Below, piece after piece: positions 47,462 to 59,900 of a DNA stretch of 64,000 bases. The notes under the pieces were generated by a model. That model ran no database searches, was not told the origin of the DNA, and saw only the letters and a list, made by a program, of their open reading frames with translations. The stretch is from Allium sativum (taxonomy: Eukaryota > Streptophyta > Magnoliopsida > Asparagales > Amaryllidaceae). The stretch covers positions 304,349,456-304,413,455 of the forward strand of contig CM060922.1 of assembly GCA_030737875.1 (NCBI GenBank). Direction: 5' to 3'. The translations under genes and the position numbers were made by a program. Position 1 is the stretch's first letter. Every line of letters starts with the position of its first letter.

Positions 47462-49539
47462 GGTATAGATTTAATCCGAAATTTGAATGATTGTTGATAC
47501 CCAGTAAACCCTATCTATAAACTAGTAGCGTCTCTCTCAGTTCTTCACATCAATCTTTCTCTCTTCTTCCTTCCCAAGCCTATCCTCAAAATTATGAAGG
47601 GCAAAATAATTAAATTTTTACGGGGATAAAGAATATCTATACTTTTAAATATTTATTTTTTATAAAGACTTCTCGAGGCAGAGGTTATGCTGGAATAAGA
47701 AAGGCTAAAGGGATGCTCTTTTTTTCAGATCTACGAGTTTTAACGTGATTTCTAAATTAGTAAATTATGTAAGAAAATTTAGATAGTTAAATAGTTTTAA
47801 TTTGCAAGTTTAATGTTTACAGTTATTTATATTTATGCAATTAGTTTTTCTGTAAAGTAACTTTAATTTATATATCGTCTATGCCTATTTCTTTCTAGTT
47901 ATTTACTATTTATAAGTAATTCTCCTTCTATTATCCACTTCTCTGTTGTGGTTTTATTTACAACTCGGTATATGCCCTATTTTATTTGTTTTGTTTATTT
48001 TTGAGTCTAGACCTTGCGAGTAGCCTAGACTATTTCCCTTTTTCTTTTAGCGTTGAGCCTAGACTAAAAGTGAGCCTAGGCCTTTATCGTCAATTTTGCG
48101 TTAAAATTGGAATAATATTGAAATTGAATAAAAAGGGATAGTTGGGCATATTAGAATTGATTAAGTATTAAAATCAGTAGTAAACTGTAAATTGGGGGAT
48201 AAAACTTAATATGTAATTGGAGAACATGCAAACATATAAACTGGAATAGGTAATTTAATTGGACGCTAAGTAACCAGAGGTTCAGTTGTATAGAAAGAAT
48301 AAACTTTAATTAGAAATGTTTAATACAACCAAGGGATATAACACAAGGTTATGTTGGGCTTATTAATAAACTAAAATTGTGTTAAGTTAAATTAAAGATA
48401 AAATTAATAAGCTAAGATAGTGGAGTCCGTTCCGGCAACGTCAAGCTGATTGGGGAAAATAAGTGGCTCGTAGGTCCGCTTTGGCAGCGTAGGACTGATT
48501 GGGGAAAATAATAGAACTGTAGTGGGAGTCTGTTCTGACAACGCGGGGACGATTGGAGAAATTAAGTGGCGTTTAAGTTAGGTATGTTTCGGTAGTGTGA
48601 GGCCGATTGAGGAAAATAAGAGCCCTAATGAAATAATAAGATTGTAGTTTAGCTCCGTTCCGGCAGCGTGGGGATGATTGGGGAGACTAAGTGGCCTAAT
48701 AGGAAAATCAATGGGGAGCAAGTATAAGGGTGACTTGTGTCAATTGCATATTTGGTTGGGGACCCGTATCAGGCAGTATCCCAATTTATCATTTATAGAG
48801 ATCTCACACTAGGTAGAGGCGAGAGCACCATGTACTGCACTGGATAGTAAGAGGTCCAAACGAGGTGGGTACATGCACATTACAGCAGGATGATGAGCGT
48901 GCATCGTGTCGATTGGGTAATATAAGTCGCTGTAACGCAAGTAATTAACGACTATGTCCTTTTAGTTTATGGGCTCGGGATTGATAACCCCGATTTCCAT
49001 AGCTTCCATAGCTTATCACATTGTGGTTATAGGAGCCGATCAATGCGTAGAAATTAGGTAAAGTCTGATTATGATATATTGTAAAGTTGGTGTAGCAATC
49101 TTGAATATGAATGAGAAGTCAATCTTTGTTCATGCTTAACTTTATTTACTGCTTGATACCTTTATGCTTTATGTCCTTAGAACTGTTTATATGTTTAATG
49201 CTTACTTTACTTATGGTCATGCTAGAAATTACTAGAACTCACCAGACATATGTCTGACCTAGTTTGTTTTCTCCTTCTCTCTTCCTTTTTCTCCCAGGTT
49301 TGTAGGGTGGAGGATCTCAGTAGTGATTTTTGATTTTTTAGTTCATCTGGGATTCATACTCGTTTCAGACTCATGTATTGGTTCATTTAGTCTTTCTGAC
49401 TATTTTATTGACACTGAGAGCGATGGTTTTACTTCTGTAGTCTGATATTATGGTTTTCCATGAGACAATGGATTTGGTTTTATGTTGATGATAATCTGGT
49501 GCTTTTGAAATGTAATAAGCACTATGATTTGATATTACA
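46975..49539 (+). mobile_element. Gypsy-type LTR, probably solo
   Basis: Starts TGTAACATCCCAAATTTT. A leader-like zone (aaccctatctataaactag, tctctctcttcttcc) follows at 47500-47580. Near the end is cagacatatgtctgacc, echoing cagacttttgtctgacc in the Tekay copy 2 LTR. I place the end at TATTACA (49539) tentatively. No PBS, interior or convincing TSD follows, so it may be a solo LTR or truncated at its right side. Confidence 0.5.
48421..48700. repeat. Degenerate tandem repeat (about 50-65 bp unit)
   Basis: Four to five copies with the core gtccgttccggcagcgt followed by gattggggaaaataagtgg. It lies in the same relative part of the LTR as the gtgcagtgga repeats of Tekay copy 2, but the sequence is different. 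Confidence 0.75.
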
Positions 49540-49680
49540 AGAAAAGTGTTTATCCACAATACTAGAAGACAACATTTTATGATGAATGTTGTAGAATGCA
49601 TCCCCAAAAGTATTGTCTATAGGGAAAAACGCTGAGAAAAAGATAATTTCATTTGCCCGCCATCCAAAAACATAATTTTT
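49540..49680. other. Short non-coding strip, possible CACTA-like end
   Basis: The border reads tattacaagaaaagtg. CACTA transposons typically start CACTACAAGAAAA, and here two Cs would have become T. The following sequence includes repeated tgttgtagaatg/agacaacatt motifs. The partner end was not found. It continues at 63204 on the other side of the giant-LTR insertion. Confidence 0.25.
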
Positions 49681-49685
49681 ACTTA
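49681..49685. repeat. Target-site duplication, left (ACTTA)
   Basis: The 5 bp before the left LTR are identical to 63199-63203. Confidence 0.95.
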
Positions 49686-50206
49686 TGTAAAGACCCGCAA
49701 CTTCCCCGTAAAGGAAAGTGTCGGATAGTTCGAGAACAAACCACAATAGAACTCATATAAAAGAACATTTCATTGTATATTACAACAATGCATCAGATTA
49801 CAAGAATATACAGAGTATAAATGAATATTACACAGAAATATCAGAGATTTAAATTACATTTAAATACATAGCAGCGGAAAATAATACAATACACAACTAG
49901 AATGAGATATACGGATACAAAGCTTTCCGGATATCGTTCCAGCTGTAAACCAGGATCCTGTGAATATAAATCTGCAAAACCAAAACTACTAGCTGCCCGT
50001 GTCAAAATAGGGGCACCCAGAGTTTAGGTTAAAACAATAAACTCCAGGTCAGTCATGTGACTGGTGTGAGAACTAAAACAGTTATTATTCTTTATTTTAA
50101 AAGTTAGGTAAATCAAGGGACCACGCCGTATAACACGGAACGGGTTTCCTCCCAAGAATACCAGTGCATAAAACAAACAGCGCAATGCTAAATAAAGAAA
50201 AATGAA

Positions 50207-50278
50207 GCTGTTATAAGACCCAGGTCCTATCACACAATGCAACGCAAGCCGGGGGATAGGGTTTTTCCTTATAACAGC
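50207..50278. repeat. Long-stem inverted repeat near LTR 3' side
   Basis: Perfect 11-bp arms GCTGTTATAAG (50207-50217) and CTTATAACAGC (50268-50278) enclose about 50 nt that contain a second complementary pair, CCTATC / GATAGG. Present again at 57474-57545. Confidence 0.85.
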
Positions 50279-51238
50279 CAAAGAATGCTTGATACGTTAA
50301 AAACAAATCATTTGATACTACTATAAGTGCATAGTGTATAAAACAACTTCAAATCATAAGTATCAATCATAGGCGACATGAGCGTCCCATGCCACTATGT
50401 CACCATATATAGGTTTACAAATAAAACCGCAAAGTCACGTATTTGGAAATTGGATTTCCGTCTATGAACCGAGGCAAAAGATAGTCCTCAACCAATTCGA
50501 GACGCTCTAGCCCGCCCCTCAGGCAAGTACTCAGTCAAGCCTTTGGATCCTCAGGGCCGGTCCACTGATGTGGATTAAAATGCCTGAACATGCGTTTCCC
50601 CACCCTATGGGGCGTAAATGAGCCAACGAATGACTCCATCGGACCCGGATCGTCCGATCAAACCGAGGCGCCTCGCAACAGCAACAACCACATAAGTCAA
50701 ACTCGTCAGGGCGTGTAAAACCACTGACGCCACTTCTAGCTAGAAAGAAACGCATGCCCTCCCTGACGTCCGTCTCCCGTTTTTGATTCATACCGGGTGT
50801 GAAACACGCGAGGTAAACGTTACACAAAGCTACGCCACAAAGGCCGTGCTTTGATCATCACCACAAGACTTTGCTTTTCAACAGAAGCCTCGATCAATTG
50901 CCACTTAGGCATGCCACACAGGTAATTCACTCCATGCGTTTGATATCCATCAATATATAACCCCTGAGCTCGTACGTCTCAGAGAAGGGCGTTAAGCAAG
51001 AGAATAAATTCTCCGCCGCCAAGCAGATATATATTTAATAGAGATCAATCACACGGACTAAAATCCAATGTCAGACACACAGTCCATTTACAAGTCCGTT
51101 CTGGGTCTGAACGAAACCGGAGGCACGTAGTACCCCGCATATCCATTGATCTCCAAGTACGTCTGGACGATCACTAACTGTTTCCATCTTCTTGGGTGTA
51201 CAGCCCAATCAAGATCATCAGTTATACCCAAACGACGT

Positions 51239-52529
51239 GAAGACCTCCGGTCTTCGACCATCGTCTTCATCTTCGACTTATCGTCGCATCAGTTATTCAG
51301 AATGGGATAAACCCGGTCTTTCCGAATAACTCGCGTATATATTATAAAAGTGTTACACAAACACAACATACGCCTCATTCCAATTCATCAGTCACTAACC
51401 GTAAATTAATCAAGAGAATAATTTCCCAAATATTAACCCCGAAGGCCGAAACCAACATCAGATCAATATCCAGAAAATCATTCTACTTAGCTAACCGACA
51501 GTTAGTTTCTAATTTCACATTCATAGGGAAAGGTTCCCATTAATTTTATCAAAGATAAATTCTTGAATTTATCCTTTAATCAACTTTTGAATATCAATTC
51601 AAACTAGTCGGGATTAGCGAACCTTACCGAAGTAATCATTTGTTATAATTTCCCAATCCCAACCTATTCATCCCATGAAGTAAAACTGTGAATACTTCAT
51701 ATCTAACACCACAGTGTTATCGGTAAATTCAATTACCATTTCACGTTCAAATCTAATTAAAGATTTATCTATCGCCTGGAGCAAAACTGGTGATACTCCA
51801 TTTTCGATCATTTCAATCTAATTAAAGATTCATTAAAACTCCACTTAGTTTTAATCTTCGACTGGGTTAAAGAATCCGTGTCATTTAAAAACACAGTTCA
51901 CGATAAACCCAAAATCACATTCATTAATTATCAGGTTAAAGAACAAGTGTTGTTTAAAACACTGTTCACGATAAACCCAAAAATCAATATCGATTCAATT
52001 CCAATTAAATATTATTTAATTGGTACACTTCATTAAATCTAAATAAAAAGATTTAATCTTTTCTCAACTGGGTCCAAGAACAGTGTTAGTGAAGACACCA
52101 TTCACGACAAACCCAAATCACATTTGATATTCAATACAAGGCTCTGAATAGAAAAATATCCCGGCTTATATTCAATATCAAATTCTACGACTAACAAATG
52201 TCGTATTGGAAATAGCGATATAAATATATATCTTTCAAATTTCCATAACAACACCTGTATAATCACGAATTCCAACATCGAAATATTCCGAAGACAATTT
52301 CGATTCAAATCCACTCCAATGCAATCATTGGAAATTTTGGTTATTTTCAAAACCCTTTTCAAATTCAATTTATTTATTTAAAAATAAATAGAATTATAAT
52401 TCTAGTTTAAAACTAGTTCATTTCGATAAAAATCTATTTTTATCCTTTCAAATATGGAGTTTTTCATCCCAATTCTTTCTAAATCATTTCTTATGATTTT
52501 ACACAAATTATTACTATTTTTAATAATTT
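51239..52529. repeat. Chain of perfect short stem-loops in giant LTR (left copy)
   Basis: Successive perfect inverted repeats with unrelated arms. Listed as position, arm, loop length in nt: 51239 GAAGACC, 3; 51291 AGTTATTC, 25; 51554 GATAAATTC, 2; 51675 ATGAAGTA, 10; 51704 TAACAC, 4; 51832 ATTAAAACT, 6; 52001 CCAATTAAAT, 3; 52032 ATTAAATCT, 8; 52277 ATCGAAAT, 12; 52316 CCAATG, 4; 52371 TATTTATTT, 2; 52402 CTAGTTT, 1; 52425 GATAAAAAT, 2; 52481 AAATCAT, 5; 52505 AAATTATTA, 7. Adjacent stems rarely overlap. The function is unknown. The region lies in the likely transcribed part of the LTR. Confidence 0.85.
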
Positions 52530-54469
52530 TATCAAGGCCTGTACAGTCGATTTCCATCAACGGTCATCGAACTGCACTTACAGCGACCTTTTTCGAATTT
52601 GATTTGGACGTATCTCCAAATCCAACCGTTAGATTTCAAATTTCTAACCTTCATTAGATAGCTCTTTTCGATACGAACCCAACGGTTCCGGTTTTAGGAG
52701 AATCCGACGGTCGGATCTCCCGTAATGTCCGTTTGAAATAAATGGTCGAAATTCACGAACTGCCGCGGCGCGGCGCGTTCTATTCAGGCCATTATATTAT
52801 ATATATAATATATATAATATATATTTCGTCGATTTCTGTTTAAAACGAATTATATAAATGGTTTTGAATTCGTTTCAAAAGCAATTTCAACTTCCTTTTC
52901 AATTCAAATCAAAATTGAATTCTTCTTTATAAATTCGTTTTAAAATTCATTTCTATTCAATTCAAATTTCAATTCAATTTGAATTCATTTCAATTCACTT
53001 TCAATTCAATTCGAATTCGTTTTCAATTCAATTCATTTCGAAATCGTTTTCAATTCAATTCATTTCGAAATCTTCGATTTCAAAATTACTTTTTAATATT
53101 CATTTTAAAATGAATAAAATCGATATAAATATCGTTCACGTCAAAATGGCGTCAATCTAATCAACACGGCTTCATATATTGATATTTTCAAAATAGTTGT
53201 TATTATCAAAATATTTCGTTCAACACATGACCAATCTCAATGAATGAGTACTGTCAACACATGAACTTTTATTTTATAATATTATTTATTTTTCAAAGTG
53301 GAATGAGGCCCAATCAATTACCATATAAAGTTAATTATATGGATTTTCATACAACACATGTATATCATAGCATTGAAAAATAATCAACCATCAACCAAAG
53401 TGCACTACACTGTATAAGCATCAAATATAGATATTCAACGCTTATAACAGCCTGTCAATCAATCGATCGACATATTTAATCAATCAGGATGAGTGAAATT
53501 CATATTTCATCCCAACACCCGTGTAGGGTTTTCAAACAATCAAACACAGATTTTATTTGTGCTGTTGGGCGATGTGTGAAATTTATCGACCCAATCAATG
53601 TCCTTCAAATAGGTGTACATAAACAAACCGTCGGGTTTGTAAATGAATATTTATTTATTCACTTCACGTTAAAAATTATATTTTTAACGACAAAACATTT
53701 TATTTCAACATATGAATTTCTATTCAATTCATTTATTCAATAAAATGATATTTTTATTTTTCTAACATATTTTAGAAAATTTCGGCGGCATAACGGCACG
53801 ATACTAGAAACGGGGCAAGGCCTAGCCTTATCCCCGGACTAGTGAAGGCCCACGCCATTCACACATCAATCAAATCACCAAACAACCAAATTCTAATCAA
53901 ATCATATAACTAATCTATGCAACCAAACAAACAAGTCCATGGTCTGTGGACGATTGTGTCGGGTGCTACTAAGCACCGTCTGCATCCTAGTACATATATA
54001 TAACTAGAAAAATTAAATTGAAAGGTGAGAAATTCTCACATATAGCTATCCTCTCACACGATCCTTCCTTTATAGAAATCTTCGCCTTTTGTCGCTTTCA
54101 CCCGTATTCTCTACATAGGTAAAAATCGGATTTTTACTATGTTATTCAATATATAAAGATTGCATTTTGACTTCGCTATTAAATATAAAGATTATATTTT
54201 TATTATTCTTATGATGCAACTATTATATTTTTATTGCTTTAAAAATATAAGAATCATACCTTACTATTTCTACTTAACAAAAATTCCATCTTTTCTGTTT
54301 TTAAAAATATGATCTTTATTTTCAAGTTCAAAATTTTTCTATTAAAAGATCAAACCTTTTTCTTATTTCAAAGTTAAAAATAAAAATCATTTCCTTTTCC
54401 TTTTCAAACCAGTTTTTATTTTCTTTTCAAAACAGTTTTTAAATTATTTTTCAAAACAGTTTTTAAAAC

Positions 54470-54700
54470 TCTTTTATAAAAATGCAGTTTTTTTTCTTTT
54501 TTATTCTTTTAAAAATGCAGTTTTTCAAAATGCAGTTTTAACTCTTTTAAAAATGCAGTTTTTCAAAATGCAGTTTTTTCTTCTATCAAAAATGCAGTTT
54601 TTATAACTTACTTCTTTTAAAAATTCTGTTTTAAAAACTTAAAACAAAAATCAGTTTTTAAATCATATATAAAAAAAACAGTTTTTTTTCTTTAATTCAC
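54470..54700. repeat. aaatgcagttttt interspersed repeat
   Basis: At least six copies of (a)aaatgcagttttt, with related caaaacagttttta copies just upstream (54415-54470). They are spaced irregularly and present in both LTRs (61735-61960). Confidence 0.8.
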
Positions 54701-54990
54701 TGTAAAACAAAATAGAACAAAACAAAATAAAATAAAATAAAATGCTCACCGAGTTCGAATGGGAGGAGGAGGAGTCGGCGGTGGCTCGTGGGGTGGAGGC
54801 GCTCGGTGATGTCGCGATGAGGCGCTCCGATTTGGGTCGAGGGTAGCGTCGTCTGGAGGGAGGAGGTTGCGAGGCTTCGGCGAAGGGTACGTCGGTGGTG
54901 TCGGCGGTGGCTTCCAGGTCGGGGGCGGCGGCGCGATTTTAGATTAGGTTTTTTTTTTGTTTTGTGAATAACTGATCGGGGGGGGGGCAA
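54697..54990 (-). other. Arg/Pro-rich ORF in likely R region of giant LTR
   Basis: A 97-codon minus frame with low-complexity Arg, Ser and Pro residues arises from the GC-rich start of the transcribed LTR. A 98-codon version lies at 61963-62259 in the other LTR. It resembles no known protein. Indels between the LTRs preserve the frame, but the LTRs are too young for this to be evidence of selection. Probably not a gene. Confidence 0.2.
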
Positions 54991-55928
54991 ACAGATAAGA
55001 AAAGGAGGGATGGTAGGTTTTTTTTATTTATTTTATTATTTAATTATTAAATTATGCACAAGGGTTGACTTTTACATACGATCTCGAAACGAGGTCCACC
55101 GCCTGTCGTCCATAGCATTTTACCCCCATTCCGAACACAATGGGATATGTATCGTAAGCTGGTTTGATCGTTACAATCAGTTTCCGTTGAATTTACAATT
55201 TAAATCCTTTTATTGAATTTTAAACGTACATTTCAAATTACCGGGGTCATATACTAACTAGAAAAATTCCAGAAAAATATTTTCTGGTTTCGTATTGACG
55301 ATACGGTCCTAACAAAACTAGTTTCGTCGAATTCTGAGACCGTTTGAAAAATGGCCAATTTCCAGTCGATTAAATTCAACAAAAACTGGTCAAACGCGTT
55401 TTCTTTTGCCACGCTCACATATTGATTCGAAAAATTATGAAATTTGGAATCTAGCAATCACTTGACATCACGGACCCAACAAAACTGGTTTCGTCGAAAT
55501 CCGAGGTCGTTTGCAAAATGTCCATTTTTAAGGGCCTGAATTCCATAGCGACTATTCAGAATTTTCAACTGGACATATCTTTTGATTCCCGCTACGAACT
55601 TTGGATTTTTCGGATTCGTTGGAAAGATATTCACTATTAGATTCCATTATTTTTAGTTTCACTAAAATCCGGATTGTTTTGCACCCGGTACGTTCAATTG
55701 AAGTTTGAAATCGAATTATCGAACTACCGCGCCATTTTCAATTCTATTTATAATTATATATAAATATTTATATTCTAACGACGACGCGTATAATATATAC
55801 GTTCGAATTCCATTCAAAATAAATTTCTCGACGATATTATTTAAAATAATTCATTTTAAATAATTAAAATTCGATAAAATTGCCAAAATAAAAATTTTAA
55901 ACTGGCCCAGATTTTACGGGTTGTTACA

Positions 55929-55942
55929 ATCTCCCCCACTTA
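55929..55942 (-). promoter_or_regulatory. Polypurine tract of giant-LTR element
   Basis: The minus strand reads AAGTGGGGGAGAT directly before TGTAACAACCCG of the 3' LTR. Confidence 0.9.
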
Positions 55943-56938
55943 AAACTTTTCGTCCCCGAAAAGGAACAAAGTCGAAAGTGGTTTGATTATTCAGCTCTAC
56001 ATTCGATCTGGCTTCCCTTCTCTTACTTTTTAGTTTCTGAGAATTTTCAAAATTTCAAAAATTTGGCTAACACCCTAAATTTTTGAAAAATTTCGCCATA
56101 ACCTCCCCTGCAATGGGAGCATCGGGGAATTTCAAATAGCTTCCCCGGTCCTTCAGATCTCAAAAAGAAAAAGAAAAAGCCAAGCGGCTAGCCAATAGGC
56201 TCATAAAATCATCATCACCCAAACAAAACAGTAAATTATGTAGTAAACATGTACCTATTTGTCGGGCAAACAAATTTTATTCTCTGGCTCTAGCCTCCTT
56301 GCTATGACCTGTTCAATGATATATATGTATATGCAAACAATTGCGACCAATTTTCAATACAATTCAATATTTGATCAAATTAGGCATAATGGTTCAAAAT
56401 TACCAAACAATTAAACAAACAACACAAACATCAATCAATTAGTGAATTAGAGTCTCAAATTCATAATTTGATATCTATACAAAAATCAGATTTTTGATGC
56501 CAAATCACAACAATAGGCTCTATCTAATTTTGGTTCTCACACCAGTCTAATGGAAATATATAAATATCACACCTTCGACACTCGAATATAAATACTGGCG
56601 ACAGTGCCCCATCACCAGAATTATTCCCGGGCACTAGGGGGATTCTATATCTACCCAATATATTAAAACTTCGAATACACGTTTGCAAGACATATATGCA
56701 AAATCTTTATATATCGGATTGTCCTAATCAATATTAAATAAATAATCAAATACGAATAATTGATTTATATTTCAAAACAAAATGGTTTTTAATTGAAAAA
56801 TATACTCTTCGCACTCGTTCTAGGATACTACTGGTCCTATCTCTAACGAGTCATTCCCATTGGATATTACTAATCCAATATCTGATGAATTCTTTCGTAT
56901 GGTTCTAATGTGCCTTGTTCTCTGCTTTGTAAACCAAA
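55943..56938 (-). other. Non-coding 1-kb interior of giant-LTR element
   Basis: No gag, protease, RT or integrase motif in any frame. Near the PBS the RNA could form several stems: GCTTTG / CAAAGC directly at the PBS, and ATTGGAT / ATCCAAT at 56869-56889 with a 7-nt loop. A stem CTGG(T/C)GA / TC(G)CCAG around 56595-56625 is a third. Such a leader could carry packaging or dimerisation signals (inference). Toward the PPT it contains cttttcgtccccgaaaagg (55947-55965), itself self-complementary (CTTTTCG / CGAAAAG). Confidence 0.75.
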
Positions 56939-56950
56939 GCTCTGATACCA
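56939..56950 (-). promoter_or_regulatory. Primer-binding site of giant-LTR element
   Basis: The minus strand reads TGGTATCAGAGC (continuing TTT), two bases inside the 5' LTR. It is a perfect 12-nt match to the standard plant iMet PBS. Confidence 0.94.
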
Positions 56951-56952
56951 CG

Positions 56953-59900
56953 TGTAAAGACCCGCAACTTCCCCGTAAAGGAAAGTGTCGGATAGTTCGA
57001 GAACAAACCACAATAGAACTCATATAAAAGAACATTTCATTGTATATTACAACAATGCATCAGATTACAAGAATATACAGAGTATAAATGAATATTACAC
57101 AGAAATATCAGAGATTTAAATTACATTTAAATACATAGCAGCGGAAAATAATACAATACACAACTAGAATGAGATATACGGATACAAAGCTTTCCGGATA
57201 TCGTTCCAGCTGTAAACCAGGATCCTGTGAATATAAATCTGCAAAACCAAAACTACTAGCTGCCCGTGTCAAAATAGGGGCACCCAGAGTTTAGGTTAAA
57301 ACAATAAACTCCAGGTCAGTCATGTGACTGGTGTGAGAACTAAAACAGTTATTATTCTTTATTTTAAAAGTTAGGTAAATCAAGGGACCACGCCGTATAA
57401 CACGGAACGGGTTTCCTCCCAAGAATACCAGTGCATAAAACAAACAGCGCAATGCTAAATAAAGAAAAATGAAGCTGTTATAAGACCCAGGTCCTATCAC
57501 ACAATGCAACGCAAGCCGGGGGATAGGGTTTTTCCTTATAACAGCCAAAGAATGCTTGATACGTTAAAAACAAATCATTTGATACTACTATAAGTGCATA
57601 GTGTATAAAACAACTTCAAATCATAAGTATCAATCATAGGCGACATGAGCGTCCCATGCCACTATGTCACCATATATAGGTTTACAAATAAAACCGCAAA
57701 GTCACGTATTTGGAAATTGGATTTCCGTCTATGAACCGAGGCAAAAGATAGTCCTCAACCGATTCGAGACGCTCTAGCCCGCCCCTCAGGCAAGTACTCA
57801 GTCAAGCCTTTGGATCCTCAGGGCCGGTCCACCGATGTGGATTAAAATGCCTGAACATGCGTTTCCCCACCCTATGGGGCGTAAATGAGCCAACGAATGA
57901 CTCCATCGGACCCGGATCGTCCGATCAAACCGAGGCGCCTCGCAACAGCAACAACCACATAAGTCAAACTCGTCAGGGCGTGTAAAACCACTGACGCCAC
58001 TTCTAGCTAGAAAGAAACGCATGCCCTCCCTGACGTCCGTCTCCCGTTTTTGATTCATACCGGGTGTGAAACACGCGAGGTAAACGTTACACAAAGCTAC
58101 GCCACAAAGGCCGTGCTTTGATCATCACCACAAGACTTTGCTTTTCAACAGAAGCCTCGATCAATTGCCACTTAGGCATGCCACACAGGTAATTCACTCC
58201 ATGCGTTTGATATCCATCAATATATAACCCCTGAGCTCGTACGTCTCAGAGAAGGGCGTTAAGCAAGAGAATAAATTCTCCGCCGCCAAGCAGATATATA
58301 TTTAATAGAGATCAATCACACGGACTAAAATCCAATGTTAGACACACAGTCCATTTACAAGTCCGTTCTGGGTCTGAACGAAACCGGAGGCACCTAGTAC
58401 CCCGCATATCCATTGATCTCCAAGTACGTCTGGACGATCACTAACTGTTTCCATCTTCTTGGGTGTACAGCCCAATCAAGATCATCAGTTATCACCCAAA
58501 CGACGTGAAGACCTCCGGTCTTCGACCATCGTCTTCATCTTCGACTTATCGTCGCATCAGTTATTCAGAATGGGATAAACCCGGTCTTTCCGAATAACTC
58601 GCGTATATATTATAAAAGTGTTACACAAACACAACATACGCCTCATTCCAATTCATCAGTCACTAACCGTAAATTAATCAAGAGAATAATTTCCCAAATA
58701 TTAACCCCGAAGGCCGAAACCAACATCAGATCAATATCCAGAAAATCATTCTACTTAGCTAACCGACAGTTAGTTTCTAATTTCACATTCATAGGGAAAG
58801 GTTCCCATTAATTTTATCAAAGATAAATTCTTGAATTTATCCTTTAATCAACTTTTGAATATCAATTCAAACTAGTCGGGATTAGCGAACCTTACCGAAG
58901 TAATCATTTGTTATAATTTCCCAATCCCAACCTATTCATCCCATGAAGTAAAACTGTGAATACTTCATATCTAACACCACAGTGTTATCGGTAAATTCAA
59001 TTACCATTTCACGTTCAAATCTAATTAAAGATTTAACTATCGCCTGGAGCAAAACTGGTGATACTCCATTTTCGATCATTTCAATCTAATTAAAGATTCA
59101 TTAAAACTCCACTTAGTTTTAATCTTCGACTGGGTTAAAGAATCCGTGTCATTTAAAAACACAGTTCACGATAAACCCAAAATCACATTCATTAATTATC
59201 AGGTTAAAGAACAAGTGTTGTTTAAAACACTGTTCACGATAAACCCAAAAATCAATATCGATTCAATTCCAATTAAATATTATTTAATTGGTACACTTCA
59301 TTAAATCTAAATAAAAAGATTTAATCTTTTCTCAACTGGGTCCAAGAACAGTGTTAGTGAAGACACCATTCACGACAAACCCAAATCACATTTGATATTC
59401 AGTACAAGGCTCTGAATAGAAAAATATCCCGGCTTATATTCAATATCAAATTCTACGACTAACAAATGTCGTATTGGAAATAGCGATATAAATATATATC
59501 TTTCAAATTTCCATAACAACACCTGTATAATCACGAATTCCAACATCGAAATATTCCGAAGACAATTTCGATTCAAATCCACTCCAATGCAATCATTGGA
59601 AATTTTGGTTATTTTCAAAACCCTTTTCAAATTCAATTTATTTATTTAAAAATAAATAGAATTATAATTCTAGTTTAAAACTAGTTCATTTCGATAAAAA
59701 TCTATTTTTATCTTTTCAAATATGGAGTTTTTCATCCCAATTCTTTCTAAATCATTTCTTATGATTTTACACAAATTATTACTATTTTTAATAATTTTAT
59801 CAAGGCTTGTACAGTCGATTTCCATCAACGGTCATCGAACTGCACTTACAGCGACCTTTTTCGAATTTGATTTGGACGTATCTCCAAATCCAACCGTTAG

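Larger units (their letters stand above)
49686..55928 (-). repeat. 3' LTR of giant-LTR element (6.2 kb)
   Basis: In element sense, U3 lies near 55928 and the long R/U5 runs down to 49686. A C-rich tract (54977-54986 as G on plus) and GC-rich ccg/cga triplets (54750-54940) mark the likely start of the transcribed part. 54125-54700 is A/T-rich with many aaaatgcagttttt copies. 52880-53090 is a ttcaattcaattc-type tract. 51.2-52.6 kb is dense in perfect stem-loops. An AT palindrome at 52791-52825 differs in length from the other LTR. Confidence 0.93.

Noticed and set aside
54697..54990. Arg/Pro-rich ORF present in both giant LTRs, as a real protein
   Set aside because: Low-complexity translation of a GC-rich leader. 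Conservation reflects LTR youth, not selection.
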